Shown here piece after piece: positions 8,161 through 19,156 of a stretch of DNA of 64,000 bases. Both the position numbers and the translations under genes were made by a program. The stretch comes from Sunxiuqinia sp965372405 (GTDB lineage: Bacteria > Bacteroidota > Bacteroidia > Bacteroidales > Prolixibacteraceae). The stretch covers positions 1 to 64,000 of the forward strand of contig CBDVCE010000002.1 in NCBI GenBank assembly GCA_965372405.1. Direction: 5' to 3'. Position 1 is the first letter of the stretch. Each line of letters opens with the position of its first letter. The notes below the pieces were generated by a model that did no database searches, was not told where the DNA came from, and worked only from the letters and a program-made list of their open reading frames with translations.

Positions 8161-8882
8161 TGGCTGTAACTCCTTACCAGGACTCCAAGGGAAATAAAAA
8201 AGAGCAAGTCGAGCAGATGTTTGACAATATTGCTCCTAAATATGATTTTCTTAATCATTTTTTGAGTTTAGGAATTGATAAGATATGGCGTAAAAAAGCG
8301 GTTCGTCTACTTAATAAATATCAGCCTAAAAATATATTGGATGTAGCTACCGGAACTGGTGATTTTGCGATTGCAGCAAGAAAAACTGGTGCTGATAAAA
8401 TTGTTGGGTTTGATCTTTCGGAGCAGATGATTCGGGTTGGGGAACAAAAAGTAAAACGCCGTAAATTAGATAAATTGATTCAATTTGTGAAGGGTGATTC
8501 TGAGAATATGCCTTTTGAGGATGAATCGTTTGATGCGATTACTGTTGCTTTTGGTGTACGCAATTTTGAAAATCTGGAAGCTGGGCTCGACGAGTTTTAT
8601 AGAGTTTTAAAACCTGGAGGAGTTGCTGTTGTCCTGGAATTTTCAAAACCAAAGTATTTCCCATTTAAGCAATTCTATAAGTTTTACTTTTTTAGGGTTT
8701 TACCTTTTATAGGAGGTTTAATTTCAAAAGATGCTTCTGCGTATAGCTATTTGCCCGAATCTGTGATGGCTTTTCCTGATGATCAGAACTTTTTAGGAAT
8801 TTTGATTGAACGAGGTTTTGACTCGGCTTTTCAGAAAAGACAAACTTTTGGCATTGCTACTATTTATCTGGCAGTGAAGTAA
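8160..8882 (+). CDS. menG: Demethylmenaquinone methyltransferase (UbiE/MenG)
   Basis: A 240-residue class I SAM-dependent methyltransferase that methylates demethylmenaquinone, the last step of menaquinone synthesis, needed for respiration. It shows the family signatures MFDNIAPKYDFLNHFLSLGID (residues about 20-40; only the pattern MFDNIAPKYD is diagnostic), the SAM motif DVATGTGDFA and the RNFENLEAGL segment after the ITVAFGV strand. The ATG overlaps the stop of the upstream PurL-like gene by 1 nt. porT follows 234 nt downstream, a menG/ubiE-porT neighbourhood that recurs in Bacteroidota. Confidence 0.96.
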   Translation: MAVTPYQDSKGNKKEQVEQMFDNIAPKYDFLNHFLSLGIDKIWRKKAVRLLNKYQPKNILDVATGTGDFAIAARKTGADKIVGFDLSEQMIRVGEQKVKRRKLDKLIQFVKGDSENMPFEDESFDAITVAFGVRNFENLEAGLDEFYRVLKPGGVAVVLEFSKPKYFPFKQFYKFYFFRVLPFIGGLISKDASAYSYLPESVMAFPDDQNFLGILIERGFDSAFQKRQTFGIATIYLAVK

Positions 8883-9059
8883 GATTAGTCACAGTCTCAG
8901 TTGCCATGCACAATTTTTTACGGAAATTTGGCTCTCTTTTCGGTTAAACAAATAATCACAAATGATTAACTTAACCCAATTATCCGAAGACCAATTAACT
9001 CGTGATGATGGTTTTGAAAAATTATCCAAATAAAATTAGAGCAGTCACCAAGGTTCACA

Positions 9060-9090
9060 AACAATATTTTCTTAATATTGTGGTTCTGAT
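9060..9090. repeat. Hairpin between menG and porT
   Basis: The arms ACAATATT and AATATTGT are separated by TTCTT and form a perfect AT-rich stem about 30 nt before the porT GTG. It could be a weak transcription pause or a translation-modulating structure. There is no T-tract, so it is not called a terminator. Confidence 0.35.
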
Positions 9091-9115
9091 AGTGGGATCA
9101 AATTAATCTTAACGA

Positions 9116-9892
9116 GTGAAAAGGCTAACGAGCTTCATAATATTACTTCTAACTTTTGTTACTGCTTTTGCCCAGCGTGAAAAGGTGAAAAATCTGACAA
9201 CCTTTGATGATAAAAGGTTGCATTTTGGATTTACTATCGGCATCAATACTCTTGATTTTGAATTGGATCACTGGCCAATAATTGGTGACAATCCAGATTT
9301 TGATCCAGCATTAGGAGAATCAAACCCTAACCATATATTTCCTGATGAAAATGCAATAAGGCCTACCGATGAGCTTCGAACAGACATCCAGACTCTAGTT
9401 CCAGGTTTAACTGTTGGCATTGTTACGAATTTACGCTTAGGTCGATATTTTGACCTTCGTTTTTTGCCGGGCTTATCTTTTGGGGAAAGAAGGCTAGTTT
9501 ATAATGTTCCAATTTTTGATGATAGTCCTGATCCGTTGCCATATTATTCAGTTAAAACTACTTACATTGACTTACCGCTTTTGTTTAAATATAAATCAAG
9601 CCGTTTGAATAATCAACGGCCGTATTTAATTGCTGGCCCGGCTTTTCGGGTTGATATTTCAAAAACGGGGAAAGAGGATTTAGTTAAGGTTAGACGAGGA
9701 GGTTTTTATTTGGAAGGCGGAGTTGGCTGGGACACTTATTTAAGGTTCTTTAAACTTTCAATCGAACTTAAAGCAAGTATGGGAATTGGCAATAAAATCA
9801 ATGAACCAGGGATTGTTCAAAGACCATACTATTCGCAAGCTATAAAAAGCTTAAAATCCAACGTTTTCACACTTAGTTTTCATTTCGAATAA
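9116..9892 (+). CDS. porT: Type IX secretion system outer-membrane protein PorT
   Basis: A 258-residue protein with a clear signal peptide (about residues 1-19, ending FAQ) and a small beta-barrel pattern: HFGFTIGINTLDF at the start, GLTVGIVTNLRLGRYFDLRFLPGLSFG in the middle and a final TLSFHFE strand with terminal aromatic/acidic residues. This matches PorT, an outer-membrane component needed for type IX secretion. The position downstream of menG/ubiE supports it. The start is GTG at 9116; no in-frame ATG precedes the signal peptide. A cargo-type C-terminal domain occurs elsewhere in the window (53774-56542). Confidence 0.8.
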   Translation: MKRLTSFIILLLTFVTAFAQREKVKNLTTFDDKRLHFGFTIGINTLDFELDHWPIIGDNPDFDPALGESNPNHIFPDENAIRPTDELRTDIQTLVPGLTVGIVTNLRLGRYFDLRFLPGLSFGERRLVYNVPIFDDSPDPLPYYSVKTTYIDLPLLFKYKSSRLNNQRPYLIAGPAFRVDISKTGKEDLVKVRRGGFYLEGGVGWDTYLRFFKLSIELKASMGIGNKINEPGIVQRPYYSQAIKSLKSNVFTLSFHFE

Positions 9893-11446
<1,554 letters not shown>

Positions 11447-11511
11447 AGTTCAACGCAACCATTTATACAGTTAACGAATCTTTTTACTGAATTAAAAACT
11501 TAAAGTAAAAG

Positions 11512-11970
11512 ATGGGACGAATTCTGATTTTTAGTTTGGTCATTATCATTTCTATTAGCGCTTGTACAAAAGATGATGAGCTTTCATCCTTAGAGCTTGA
11601 AATTACCAGTGGTTTTATTTGTGGCTGGTGCGTAGGAGGTGATTCAATAATAATAAATCAGAATGAATACGTTTACGTTAAATTCATTCCTTGTCCCAAT
11701 GAGGATCATCTTAATAAGAATGGAAGTATTGATGCCGTAGATTGGAATGAGTTGGTTAGGAATCTTGACTTTGACACCTTTAAATCCATCGATCTAAATC
11801 AGTGCAATGTATGTGTTGATGGTTGTGATAACTGGGTGAAAGTTCGTCAGGGAGATGAAGTTCACCAAATTAGGTTTGGTCATAGCCCTTCAGATAGTCT
11901 CTTGCTTGAATCAATAATGCCATTTATTGAAAAACTGGATGAGTTGAAAGTCGATCTTATCGAAGAATAG
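11512..11970 (+). CDS. Small hypothetical lipoprotein
   Basis: A 152-residue protein with a type II signal peptide (lipobox SISAC, lipidated Cys18) followed by acidic TKDDE, a common surface- or outer-membrane-retention context in Bacteroidota. The mature part contains six cysteines (CGWC, a CP pair, CNVCVDGC), so disulfides or metal binding are possible. I recognise no family. The 3' end overlaps the convergent RNA methyltransferase gene by 14 nt. Confidence 0.7.
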   Translation: MGRILIFSLVIIISISACTKDDELSSLELEITSGFICGWCVGGDSIIINQNEYVYVKFIPCPNEDHLNKNGSIDAVDWNELVRNLDFDTFKSIDLNQCNVCVDGCDNWVKVRQGDEVHQIRFGHSPSDSLLLESIMPFIEKLDELKVDLIEE

Positions 11971-12745
11971 CCCTTCGTTTAAACTCAGAACAACAAATTG
12001 CTGCTGCTGTTGATACATTTAAGGATTCGGAACCATTTTCAGACTGAGAAAAAGATGGAATATGAATCTTATTGGTAACTAGTTTCTCAACTTCAGGCGA
12101 AATACCATTTCCTTCATTTCCCATTACTAAAATTCCTCTGGCCGATAAGTTCGCTTGGTAAATGTTTTCTCCTTCGAGGAAAGCTCCAAAAACTGGTAGA
12201 TGTAACTTTTCGGCATTCGAAAGAATTAGAGGAAGATCAACGTATTGCAAATTCACTCTGAATATGGCACCCATACTGGCTTGAATCACTTTTGGGTTGA
12301 AACAATCAACTGTATTTTTCGAACACAAAATATGTTGAATACCAAACCAATCTGCAATCCGTATAATTGTTCCAAGGTTTCCCGGGTCTTGAATAAAATC
12401 CAATGCCAGGGTGAGTTTGTTTTCAATTTCATCAATCTCAAAAGTTTGATGTGGCATTTTCACAACAGCCAAAGCTTGCTGGGGATTCTGTAATAAACTT
12501 GCTTTTTTAAGTTCAGCTTCAGTGCATTCAGCCAACTCAGTTATATTTTTCTCTTCAGCTTGAAATTCTTCAGAGAAACTTTCAGTTGCACAAACAAGTT
12601 CAACTTGATATTCCGAACGAATGGCTTCTAAAACCATTTTATTTCCTTCAACAAGGAAAAGTTGTTCTTGATCCCGAACCTTTTTTCGATTCAGTGATTG
12701 GATAAACTTTATTTTGTTTTTACTTAGCATGTGATATTGTGGCAA
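11957..12745 (-). CDS. SpoU/TrmH-family RNA 2'-O-methyltransferase
   Basis: A 262-residue SPOUT enzyme. The N-terminal substrate-binding part (residues 1-95) starts with SKNKIKFIQSLNRKKVRDQEQLFLVEG, the typical opening of TrmH-like rRNA methyltransferases. The knotted catalytic domain has motif 1 (FIQDPGNLGTIIRIADW), motif 2 (ILVMGNEGNGISPEV) and motif 3 (IPSFSQSENGSESLNVSTA). It methylates a ribose in rRNA or tRNA; the target position cannot be assigned. It is divergent from tamL. Confidence 0.92.
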   Translation of the reverse strand: MPQYHMLSKNKIKFIQSLNRKKVRDQEQLFLVEGNKMVLEAIRSEYQVELVCATESFSEEFQAEEKNITELAECTEAELKKASLLQNPQQALAVVKMPHQTFEIDEIENKLTLALDFIQDPGNLGTIIRIADWFGIQHILCSKNTVDCFNPKVIQASMGAIFRVNLQYVDLPLILSNAEKLHLPVFGAFLEGENIYQANLSARGILVMGNEGNGISPEVEKLVTNKIHIPSFSQSENGSESLNVSTAAAICCSEFKRRAILR

Positions 12746-12797
12746 ACATTTTGTAAAAATAAAAAGCTCAAGGCATTTATTTGCGGATCTAACTGAT

Positions 12798-12805
12798 TAT
12801 TTTTG
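12798..12805 (+). promoter_or_regulatory. Putative -7 element for tamL
   Basis: TATTTTTG matches TAnnTTTG, 16 nt before the tamL ATG. A TTTG at 12780-12783 is only 14 nt upstream, shorter than the usual spacing. Confidence 0.4.
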
Positions 12806-12821
12806 TCGAAACACTTTTTTT

Positions 12822-15164
12822 ATGGGAAGCAGCATTGCGAAGATCAATTTTAAAAGAACATTTATCCTGACCATTATTCTATTGGTTCTTGCATCTTGCT
12901 CGTCTACCCGCTTTGTTCCTGATGATCGTTTGCTTTTGAATAATACAGATATTCATGTTGATAACAGAACGATTAATAAGGAAGAACTAAAGAAACATGT
13001 TCGTCAAAAGGGAAATCTCAAAATTCTTGGTTTTATTAAGTTTCACCTTGCAATGTATAATCTTTCATCAAAGAAAAAATCGACTGGGTGGATGAAACGT
13101 ATTGGTGAAGCTCCGGTACTTTATGAAGATTATTTAACGATTAGATCTAAAGAGCAGCTAAAATCTTATTTGAACAATAAAGGTTATTACAATGCAATAA
13201 TTTCTGATACGGTAATTGTAAAGAAGAAAAAACGGAAAGTGGATGTTAATTACTCAATTAAATCGGGGACTCCATATCGTATTCGAAATTACACCTATCA
13301 AATTGAAGATCCTCAATTGCGAAGTTTATTGCTGGCCGATACCGTAAATCAGATAATTGGTTCTGGTGATATTTTTGATGTTGATGTATTGAATGCGGAA
13401 CGTAATAGGTTGTCAGATGTGTTAAAGGATTATGGGTTTTTTAATTTTACTCCAGATCATATTCAATACTTAGCAGATAGTTTGTTATATAATCAGCAAG
13501 TAGATCTGGTTGTTGAATTTTCAGATGCTGATATTGCAAATGAGGTAGATTCCCTTTTTCCTCATAAGAAATATAAATTTCGAAAATACAATGTGTCACC
13601 TGATTTTGTCCCTATTCAGTTATCCAGGAGAAAGAATCTGACAGCTATTGATACAATGGAAGTTGGGGACTATCATTTTTATTATCGAAAAAAATTGAAA
13701 TATAACCCGGTAGTTTTCAAAAATCTCAATAGAATACCTGATAGCATTTATTATTCTTTGAGTAATGTGAAGAAGACATATAGAGCACTGAATCAACTCA
13801 AACAATTTAAAGTTGTCAATATTAATTTTACAGAGCTAGATACTTTATTGGAGAACAATACTGGATTGCTTGATGCAAATTTGCAATTATCTGCATTGCC
13901 GCGACAAGGTTTTTCAGTAGATATTGAAGGAACAAATTCTTCAGGGAACTTGGGTATTGCAGGAAACCTGAACTATCAGCACAGGAATGTTTTTCGTGGG
14001 GCTGAAATCTTTAACTTGAAATTGAAAGGTGCTGTTGAACGGCAAAGAGCTTTGGTGAATGATAATAAGCTTGATTTTAATACTAGGGAATTTGGACTGG
14101 AGGGATCATTAAAAATCCCTAAATTCTTAAGTCCATTAAAGAGTAATAAGTTTTTTAATTATCAAATTCCTGAAACCAGTTTTAGTCTGGGGTATAATTA
14201 TCAACGCAGACCTGATTATACACGTACCATTACGAACTTTAAATTTGGGTATAATTGGAAATCCTCTGTTTTTAGAACTCACTATCTAAATCTTGTTGAT
14301 CTCAATTATGTGAATTTGTATGAGTTTAATGAGAATTTCATCAATTTAATAAAAGACCTCTACATCAAAAGTAGCTTTACCGATCACTTAGTGTTTGCAT
14401 TGAATTATACTTTGGTAGACAATACTCAAAACCTTAGTAAACGAAAAAATTACCGATATTATAAATGGTCAATTGAATCTGCAGGAAACTTGTTGTCGGC
14501 CTATACTGGTCTTGCAGGGAAAAGTAAAACTTTAGAGTTGGACTCTGTAACCAATCAATATGTCTCATACCATGAATTATTCGGAACTAGATTTGCTCAA
14601 TACGTAAAGTCTGATTTTGAGTATCGGTATGGTTATATGTTGGATAAATATAGCTCACTTGTTGGTCGTGCATTTATTGGCATTGGAGTACCTTATGGAA
14701 ATTTTGATGTACTTCCTTTTGAAAAGAAATATTTTTCAGGCGGAGCAAATGGTATTCGAGCATGGCAGGTTAGATCGCTTGGGCCAGGAACCTACTCAGC
14801 ACCTCAAGGAGCTTATCCCAACCAATCTTCGGATGTTAAGTTGGAAGCGAATGTAGAATATCGTTATCGGTTTATTGGTCTGGTTGAAGGTGCCTTATTT
14901 CTTGATGCGGGTAATATTTGGGCAATTAATGATAAAGACAACCGACCTGGAGCACAATTCCATTTTGACCAGTTTTACAAACAAATTGCAATTGGCACAG
15001 GAATGGGTTTTCGTTTTGATTTCACCTATTTTGTTTTTCGACTTGACCTGGGAATGAAACTTCGAGATCCTTCATTGGAGCAAGGGAGGCGATTTATAAT
15101 TGGTAATTACCCCATCAAATCTGATCATTTCAATCTTTCTTTTGCTATCGGATATCCTTTTTAA
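12822..15164 (+). CDS. tamL: Translocation and assembly module lipoprotein TamL (BamA/TamA superfamily)
   Basis: A 780-residue Omp85-type outer-membrane protein. It begins with a lipoprotein signal (LASC, Cys26) followed by TRFVPDDRLLLN, a hallmark of the Bacteroidota lipidated TamA homologue. POTRA-like repeats occupy about residues 35-350 (for example LKSYLNNKGYYNAIISDT), and the C-terminal half is a 16-strand barrel with the Omp85 GANGIRAWQVRSLGPG motif near residue 640 and a terminal aromatic strand (LSFAIGYPF). It would work with TamB in inserting outer-membrane or surface proteins; no tamB is in the window. Confidence 0.92.
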   Translation: MGSSIAKINFKRTFILTIILLVLASCSSTRFVPDDRLLLNNTDIHVDNRTINKEELKKHVRQKGNLKILGFIKFHLAMYNLSSKKKSTGWMKRIGEAPVLYEDYLTIRSKEQLKSYLNNKGYYNAIISDTVIVKKKKRKVDVNYSIKSGTPYRIRNYTYQIEDPQLRSLLLADTVNQIIGSGDIFDVDVLNAERNRLSDVLKDYGFFNFTPDHIQYLADSLLYNQQVDLVVEFSDADIANEVDSLFPHKKYKFRKYNVSPDFVPIQLSRRKNLTAIDTMEVGDYHFYYRKKLKYNPVVFKNLNRIPDSIYYSLSNVKKTYRALNQLKQFKVVNINFTELDTLLENNTGLLDANLQLSALPRQGFSVDIEGTNSSGNLGIAGNLNYQHRNVFRGAEIFNLKLKGAVERQRALVNDNKLDFNTREFGLEGSLKIPKFLSPLKSNKFFNYQIPETSFSLGYNYQRRPDYTRTITNFKFGYNWKSSVFRTHYLNLVDLNYVNLYEFNENFINLIKDLYIKSSFTDHLVFALNYTLVDNTQNLSKRKNYRYYKWSIESAGNLLSAYTGLAGKSKTLELDSVTNQYVSYHELFGTRFAQYVKSDFEYRYGYMLDKYSSLVGRAFIGIGVPYGNFDVLPFEKKYFSGGANGIRAWQVRSLGPGTYSAPQGAYPNQSSDVKLEANVEYRYRFIGLVEGALFLDAGNIWAINDKDNRPGAQFHFDQFYKQIAIGTGMGFRFDFTYFVFRLDLGMKLRDPSLEQGRRFIIGNYPIKSDHFNLSFAIGYPF

Positions 15165-15496
15165 TTTGTGATTATTGAATATTTTGTCTTTTCCCTAAGT
15201 CTTATAAACTACCTGTATCTGTTCCGTATCAATTAATGGCACACTGGAATAAAGTAATCTTAGTTTACAGTTATATTAATTAATGTGAAATTAGTTAGTG
15301 AAAATGCTTTTTATTTTTTTGATTTAATATCTTTGGCATCTCAAAACGAGGCAGTGATTAAAATTGCTAAGTGTTAGTGGTGTACAGCGTGTTGTGTGGG
15401 AATACTTTGTTGAAATAGTTTAATATTTTGATTGAAAAGGTTTCTAGACGTGCTATTTTTTTTTGAGTATAATCGATCATTAAAAATTATAATAAG
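15165..15496 (+). promoter_or_regulatory. Intergenic leader of the aldolase gene with putative promoter
   Basis: This 332-nt gap has no ORF. TATCTTTG at 15328-15335 fits the -7 consensus and would give a leader of about 155 nt, long enough for a regulatory 5' UTR, but no known riboswitch fold is recognised. Confidence 0.4.
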
Positions 15497-16576
15497 ATGG
15501 GAAAAATTTCAGACAATATTAAAGTTGGAGTTGTAACTGGTTCAGATTTGCAACTTCTTTTTTCAATTGCAAAGGAGAATCAATTTGCAATGCCAGCAGT
15601 TAATGTTGTAAACTCTAGTTCTGTTAACGCGGTAATGGAAGCTGCAAAGAATGCAGATACGCCTGTAGTCGTTCAGTTTTCAAATGGTGGTGCTCAGTTT
15701 TATGCAGGTAAAGGTTTGAAACTTGATGGACAAAAAGCACAAATTGCAGGTGCAATTGCTGGTGCAAAATATGTTCATGAGATGTCAGAAGTTTATGGCG
15801 TACGTGTTGTTATGCACACTGACCATGCTGCAAAAAAATTATTACCTTGGATTGACGGATTGCTAGATGCTGGTGAGAAGTTTTTTGCAGAAACAGGTAA
15901 GCCATTGTTTTCTTCACACATGCTTGATCTATCAGAAGAGCCAATAGAGGAGAATATCGGAATCTGTAAAGAATATCTTGCTAGAATGAGTAAGATTGGA
16001 ATGACACTTGAGATTGAATTAGGTGTTACAGGTGGAGAAGAAGATGGAGTTGATAATACTGACATTGACAATTCATTACTTTATACACAGCCAGAAGAAG
16101 TTGCATATGCATACGAAGAGTTGAGCAAAGTTAGTCCTGACTTTACTATTGCTGCTTCATTCGGTAATGTACACGGTGTTTATAAGCCAGGTAACGTGAA
16201 GTTGACTCCAACAATTTTGGATGATTCTCAGAAGTTTATTGCTGATAAGTACAAAACTGAAGGTGCAAAACCTGTTAACTTTGTATTCCATGGTGGATCA
16301 GGTTCAAAATTAGAAGAAATTAGAGAAGCAATTTCTTATGGTGTAATCAAAATGAACATTGATACTGATACGCAATGGGCATACTGGGATGGTGTTCGTG
16401 AATTTGAAGCTAAGAATCATGATTATCTTCAAGGACAAATTGGTAACCCTGATGGTGATGATAAACCAAATAAGAAATTTTACGATCCACGCGCATGGGT
16501 ACGTAAAGGTGAAGAGTCTATGATTGCTCGTTTGCAATCAGCATTTGAAGACTTAAACGCTATTGGAAAAAACTAA
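15497..16576 (+). CDS. fbaA: Class II fructose-bisphosphate aldolase
   Basis: A 359-residue Zn-dependent aldolase of the long FbaA type, cleaving fructose-1,6-bisphosphate in glycolysis and forming it in gluconeogenesis. Catalytic and metal residues are in place: D109 and H110 in HTDHAAKK, E174 in LEIELG, H226 in FGNVHG and H265 in FVFHGGSGS, plus the phosphate-binding NIDTDTQ. Numbering is almost identical to the E. coli enzyme. It is monocistronic, closed by a strong terminator. Confidence 0.97.
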   Translation: MGKISDNIKVGVVTGSDLQLLFSIAKENQFAMPAVNVVNSSSVNAVMEAAKNADTPVVVQFSNGGAQFYAGKGLKLDGQKAQIAGAIAGAKYVHEMSEVYGVRVVMHTDHAAKKLLPWIDGLLDAGEKFFAETGKPLFSSHMLDLSEEPIEENIGICKEYLARMSKIGMTLEIELGVTGGEEDGVDNTDIDNSLLYTQPEEVAYAYEELSKVSPDFTIAASFGNVHGVYKPGNVKLTPTILDDSQKFIADKYKTEGAKPVNFVFHGGSGSKLEEIREAISYGVIKMNIDTDTQWAYWDGVREFEAKNHDYLQGQIGNPDGDDKPNKKFYDPRAWVRKGEESMIARLQSAFEDLNAIGKN

Positions 16577-16595
16577 TAATTTCTAAATAGATATT

Positions 16596-16627
16596 AAAAG
16601 ACCTGTCATTTTTGACAGGTCTTTTTT
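16596..16627 (+). terminator. Intrinsic terminator after fbaA
   Basis: A 12-bp stem (AAAGACCTGTCA with TGACAGGTCTTT), TTTT loop and a following T-tract, 20 nt after the stop. Confidence 0.9.
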
Positions 16628-16654
16628 GTTTTCTGGCTAAACGAAATATATTTG
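16625..16654 (+). promoter_or_regulatory. Putative promoter of the NSS transporter gene
   Basis: TTTG at 16625-16628 and TATATTTG at 16647-16654 are separated by 18 nt, close to the Bacteroidota -33/-7 arrangement. The -33 overlaps the T-tract of the fbaA terminator, so the two units are packed back to back. Confidence 0.55.
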
Positions 16655-16697
16655 CAGTGGTCAATAATAAAATTGTATTGAGCGATAAAACCATTTT

Positions 16698-18050
16698 ATG
16701 AAGAAGCAAAGAGCACAATTTTCAAGTAGTTTTGGTGTAATAGCAGCCGCTGCCGGGTCGGCTGTGGGGTTAGGGAATATTTGGAAATTCCCTTACATCA
16801 CTGGAGTTTATGGAGGAGCGGCTTTTTTGTTTGTGTATTTAGGCTTTATTCTAGCAATAGGGTTGCCCATTATGCTCTCAGAGTTTATTATTGGTCGAAA
16901 GTCCAGAAAAAATGCATTTGGAGCATTTAAAAAATTAGCACCAAAATCGCTGTGGCAATACGTTGGTATTCTTGGAGTTGGGGCAGCATTCATGATTCTT
17001 GCTTTTTATGGTGTAGTCGCAGGTTGGAGTATTGAGTATGTCTTTATCGCACTTACCGATGGTTTTAGTCAGAAAAGCCCTGATCAATTGAGTTCTATGT
17101 TTACCGATTTTATTGAATCCCCATTTAGGCCTGTTATGTTTCAGCTCTTGTTTATGGTGCTCACAGGGGCAATCGTAATTGTGGGCATAAAAGATGGGAT
17201 TGAAAAGAATGTGAAAATCCTGATGCCAATCCTGGTGGTTATTATTTTGGTTTTGTGTATTCGTGCCATTACTCTTCCAGGAGCTAGTGAAGGATTACGC
17301 TTCTTATTCAAACCGGATTTCTCCAAACTTACAGGTGAGGGTGTGCTCAGTGCTTTAGGGCATGCATTCTTTTCTCTTAGTTTAGGAATGGGCACTTTAA
17401 TTACTTACGGTTCTTATATTGATAAAAAGAATAATTTGACCAGAACAGTCATTCAGGTAACTGTGGCCGATACACTCATTGCAATTCTGGCGGGTATCGC
17501 TATTTTTCCTGCTGTATTTGCTTTTGGAATTGAGCCAAGCAGCGGCCCTGGTTTGGTATTTATTACTTTGCCCAATGTATTTCAGCAAATGTCTGGGGGG
17601 TATGTATTTTCAATTTTGTTCTTTGTATTATTAACGGTTGCTGCATTAACATCTTCAATTTCTATACTTGAAGTTGTTGTTGCTTATTTTCACGAAGAAT
17701 TGAAGCTTAAACGAAAACTGGCTACCGTTTTTGCAACGATCATGATTGGTTTGCTTGGTGTTATTTGTTCCCTTTCAATGGGTATTTTTAGTGACTACAC
17801 CTTCTTTGATTTAAATTTCTTTGATCTGCTTGACTGGATTTCTGCGAATTTATTGTTGCCTCTTGGCGGGTTGTTTATTTCGTTATTTATAGGATGGAAA
17901 TTTGGGCGTAAAAAGGTTCAGGAGGAAATTGAAAATGGAGGGCGAGTTTCACAAAAAATACTTTCAATTTTTATTTTTCTGGTACGTTTTATTGCTCCCG
18001 TTGCAATTACTGCAGTTTTTTTAAGTGGAATAGGATTACTAAATTTTTGA
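16698..18050 (+). CDS. Neurotransmitter:sodium symporter-family transporter
   Basis: A 450-residue inner-membrane protein with about 11-12 transmembrane helices. TM1 carries the NSS signature with an unwound segment (AAGSAVGLGNIWKFPYI), as in LeuT/MhsT, where backbone groups bind Na+ and the substrate amino group. Further family features are the GGAAFLFVY and FAFGIEPSSGPGLVFITLP segments. Bacterial members usually import amino acids with Na+. The substrate is unknown. Confidence 0.93.
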   Translation: MKKQRAQFSSSFGVIAAAAGSAVGLGNIWKFPYITGVYGGAAFLFVYLGFILAIGLPIMLSEFIIGRKSRKNAFGAFKKLAPKSLWQYVGILGVGAAFMILAFYGVVAGWSIEYVFIALTDGFSQKSPDQLSSMFTDFIESPFRPVMFQLLFMVLTGAIVIVGIKDGIEKNVKILMPILVVIILVLCIRAITLPGASEGLRFLFKPDFSKLTGEGVLSALGHAFFSLSLGMGTLITYGSYIDKKNNLTRTVIQVTVADTLIAILAGIAIFPAVFAFGIEPSSGPGLVFITLPNVFQQMSGGYVFSILFFVLLTVAALTSSISILEVVVAYFHEELKLKRKLATVFATIMIGLLGVICSLSMGIFSDYTFFDLNFFDLLDWISANLLLPLGGLFISLFIGWKFGRKKVQEEIENGGRVSQKILSIFIFLVRFIAPVAITAVFLSGIGLLNF

Positions 18051-18109
18051 TCGTTTAAGTTTTATTTCTCTAAAAATATCTGTATTTTCGGGAGTAAAAC
18101 CGCCCCATT

Positions 18110-19021
18110 ATGAAACTTCGTAATGTTATTCGTGAGTATTTTACTTTCACCCGAAATGAAAGAATTGGTCTTTATGCTCTAATTGCAATAATCATTTTGT
18201 TAGGAATCGCGAATCAAGTTATTTTCCTTTTTGAAAAACCGGGCATTGCAGATCAGGAAGAATTCAATCAACTCTTAAAGGCTTTTAATAAGAATCAGTC
18301 ATGTGAGAATGTGATTGTAAAGAGTTTGTTTATTTTTAATCCAAATACAATTGATTCGTTAGCACTGGATAGTTTGGCGTTGCCCAATAGTATAAAGATG
18401 AATATGCTACGTTATAGAGCGAAAGGGGGACGATTTAGGTTTAAAGAGGACTTGAAGAAACTGTATGGAATGAATGACTCGATTTTTGAAGCAATAGATA
18501 ATTTTATTCAGCTTAAATCAAAAGCATATTCTTCTAAAAGAAAGAAGATTGTTAAAAAATTTTCTATTCCAATTAAGATTCAACAAAAAAGTATTCAGGA
18601 AGAAGAAAAGCAAATTAACCAGATCGAGATAAACTCAGCTACAGAATCTGAATTAAAATCAATTTATGGTATAGGAAATGTCTTTTCCTCGCGTATTATT
18701 AAATACAGAAATTTATTGGGAGGTTATTATGAGATTGATCAATTAAAAGAAGTTTATGGTTTATCTGAAGAAACTTTTTGTCAGATATCTCCTTTTTTGA
18801 TTGTTGACACTACATTTATTAATTGCATCAACATAAATTTTGCCAGCAAAAAGCAATTGGTTAGACATCCATATTTAAGTTGGAAGGAAGTAAATGCGAT
18901 TTTTAGTTTTAAAAGCAAGGTGGGTTTTATAGAGTTAACATCTCAATTAAAAGAAGAGAATATATTAAATGATTCAATATATCAGCAAGTTTGTCCTTAT
19001 TTGCGAACTAAAAACAATTAG
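18110..19021 (+). CDS. Helix-hairpin-helix (ComEA-like) membrane-anchored protein
   Basis: A 303-residue protein with an N-terminal transmembrane helix (residues about 20-41, LYALIAIIILLGIANQVIFLF). Three HhH modules follow, most clearly INSATESELKSIYGIGNVFSSRIIKYRN (only the core pattern ATESELKSIYGIG is diagnostic), then YGLSEETF and ININFASKKQLVRHPYL. In ComEA this fold binds double-stranded DNA during uptake; in Bacteroidota similar proteins are common and mostly uncharacterised. DNA binding at the periplasmic face is the best guess. The gene lies just before rpsU in the same direction. Confidence 0.8.
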   Translation: MKLRNVIREYFTFTRNERIGLYALIAIIILLGIANQVIFLFEKPGIADQEEFNQLLKAFNKNQSCENVIVKSLFIFNPNTIDSLALDSLALPNSIKMNMLRYRAKGGRFRFKEDLKKLYGMNDSIFEAIDNFIQLKSKAYSSKRKKIVKKFSIPIKIQQKSIQEEEKQINQIEINSATESELKSIYGIGNVFSSRIIKYRNLLGGYYEIDQLKEVYGLSEETFCQISPFLIVDTTFINCININFASKKQLVRHPYLSWKEVNAIFSFKSKVGFIELTSQLKEENILNDSIYQQVCPYLRTKNN

Positions 19022-19089
19022 TATTTGTTAAAGAAAATGAGCATGTTTAAGAGGCGAATGACTTTTGATTTTAAATTATTTGTAATAAA

Positions 19090-19120
19090 TTTGATTACTA
19101 CCATAGAATTCATAAATTTG
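19090..19120 (+). promoter_or_regulatory. Promoter of rpsU
   Basis: TTTG at 19090-19093 and TAAATTTG at 19113-19120 have a 19-nt spacer, a full match to the Bacteroidota sigma-ABfr consensus. The start of rpsU is 36 nt downstream. Confidence 0.7.
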
Positions 19121-19156
19121 CGGCTCAATTTTTTAACAGCATAAAAAAGTTATTGT

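Noticed and set aside
15336..15496. Riboswitch in the fbaA leader
   Set aside because: The leader is long enough, but no conserved aptamer core or terminator/antiterminator pair is visible.
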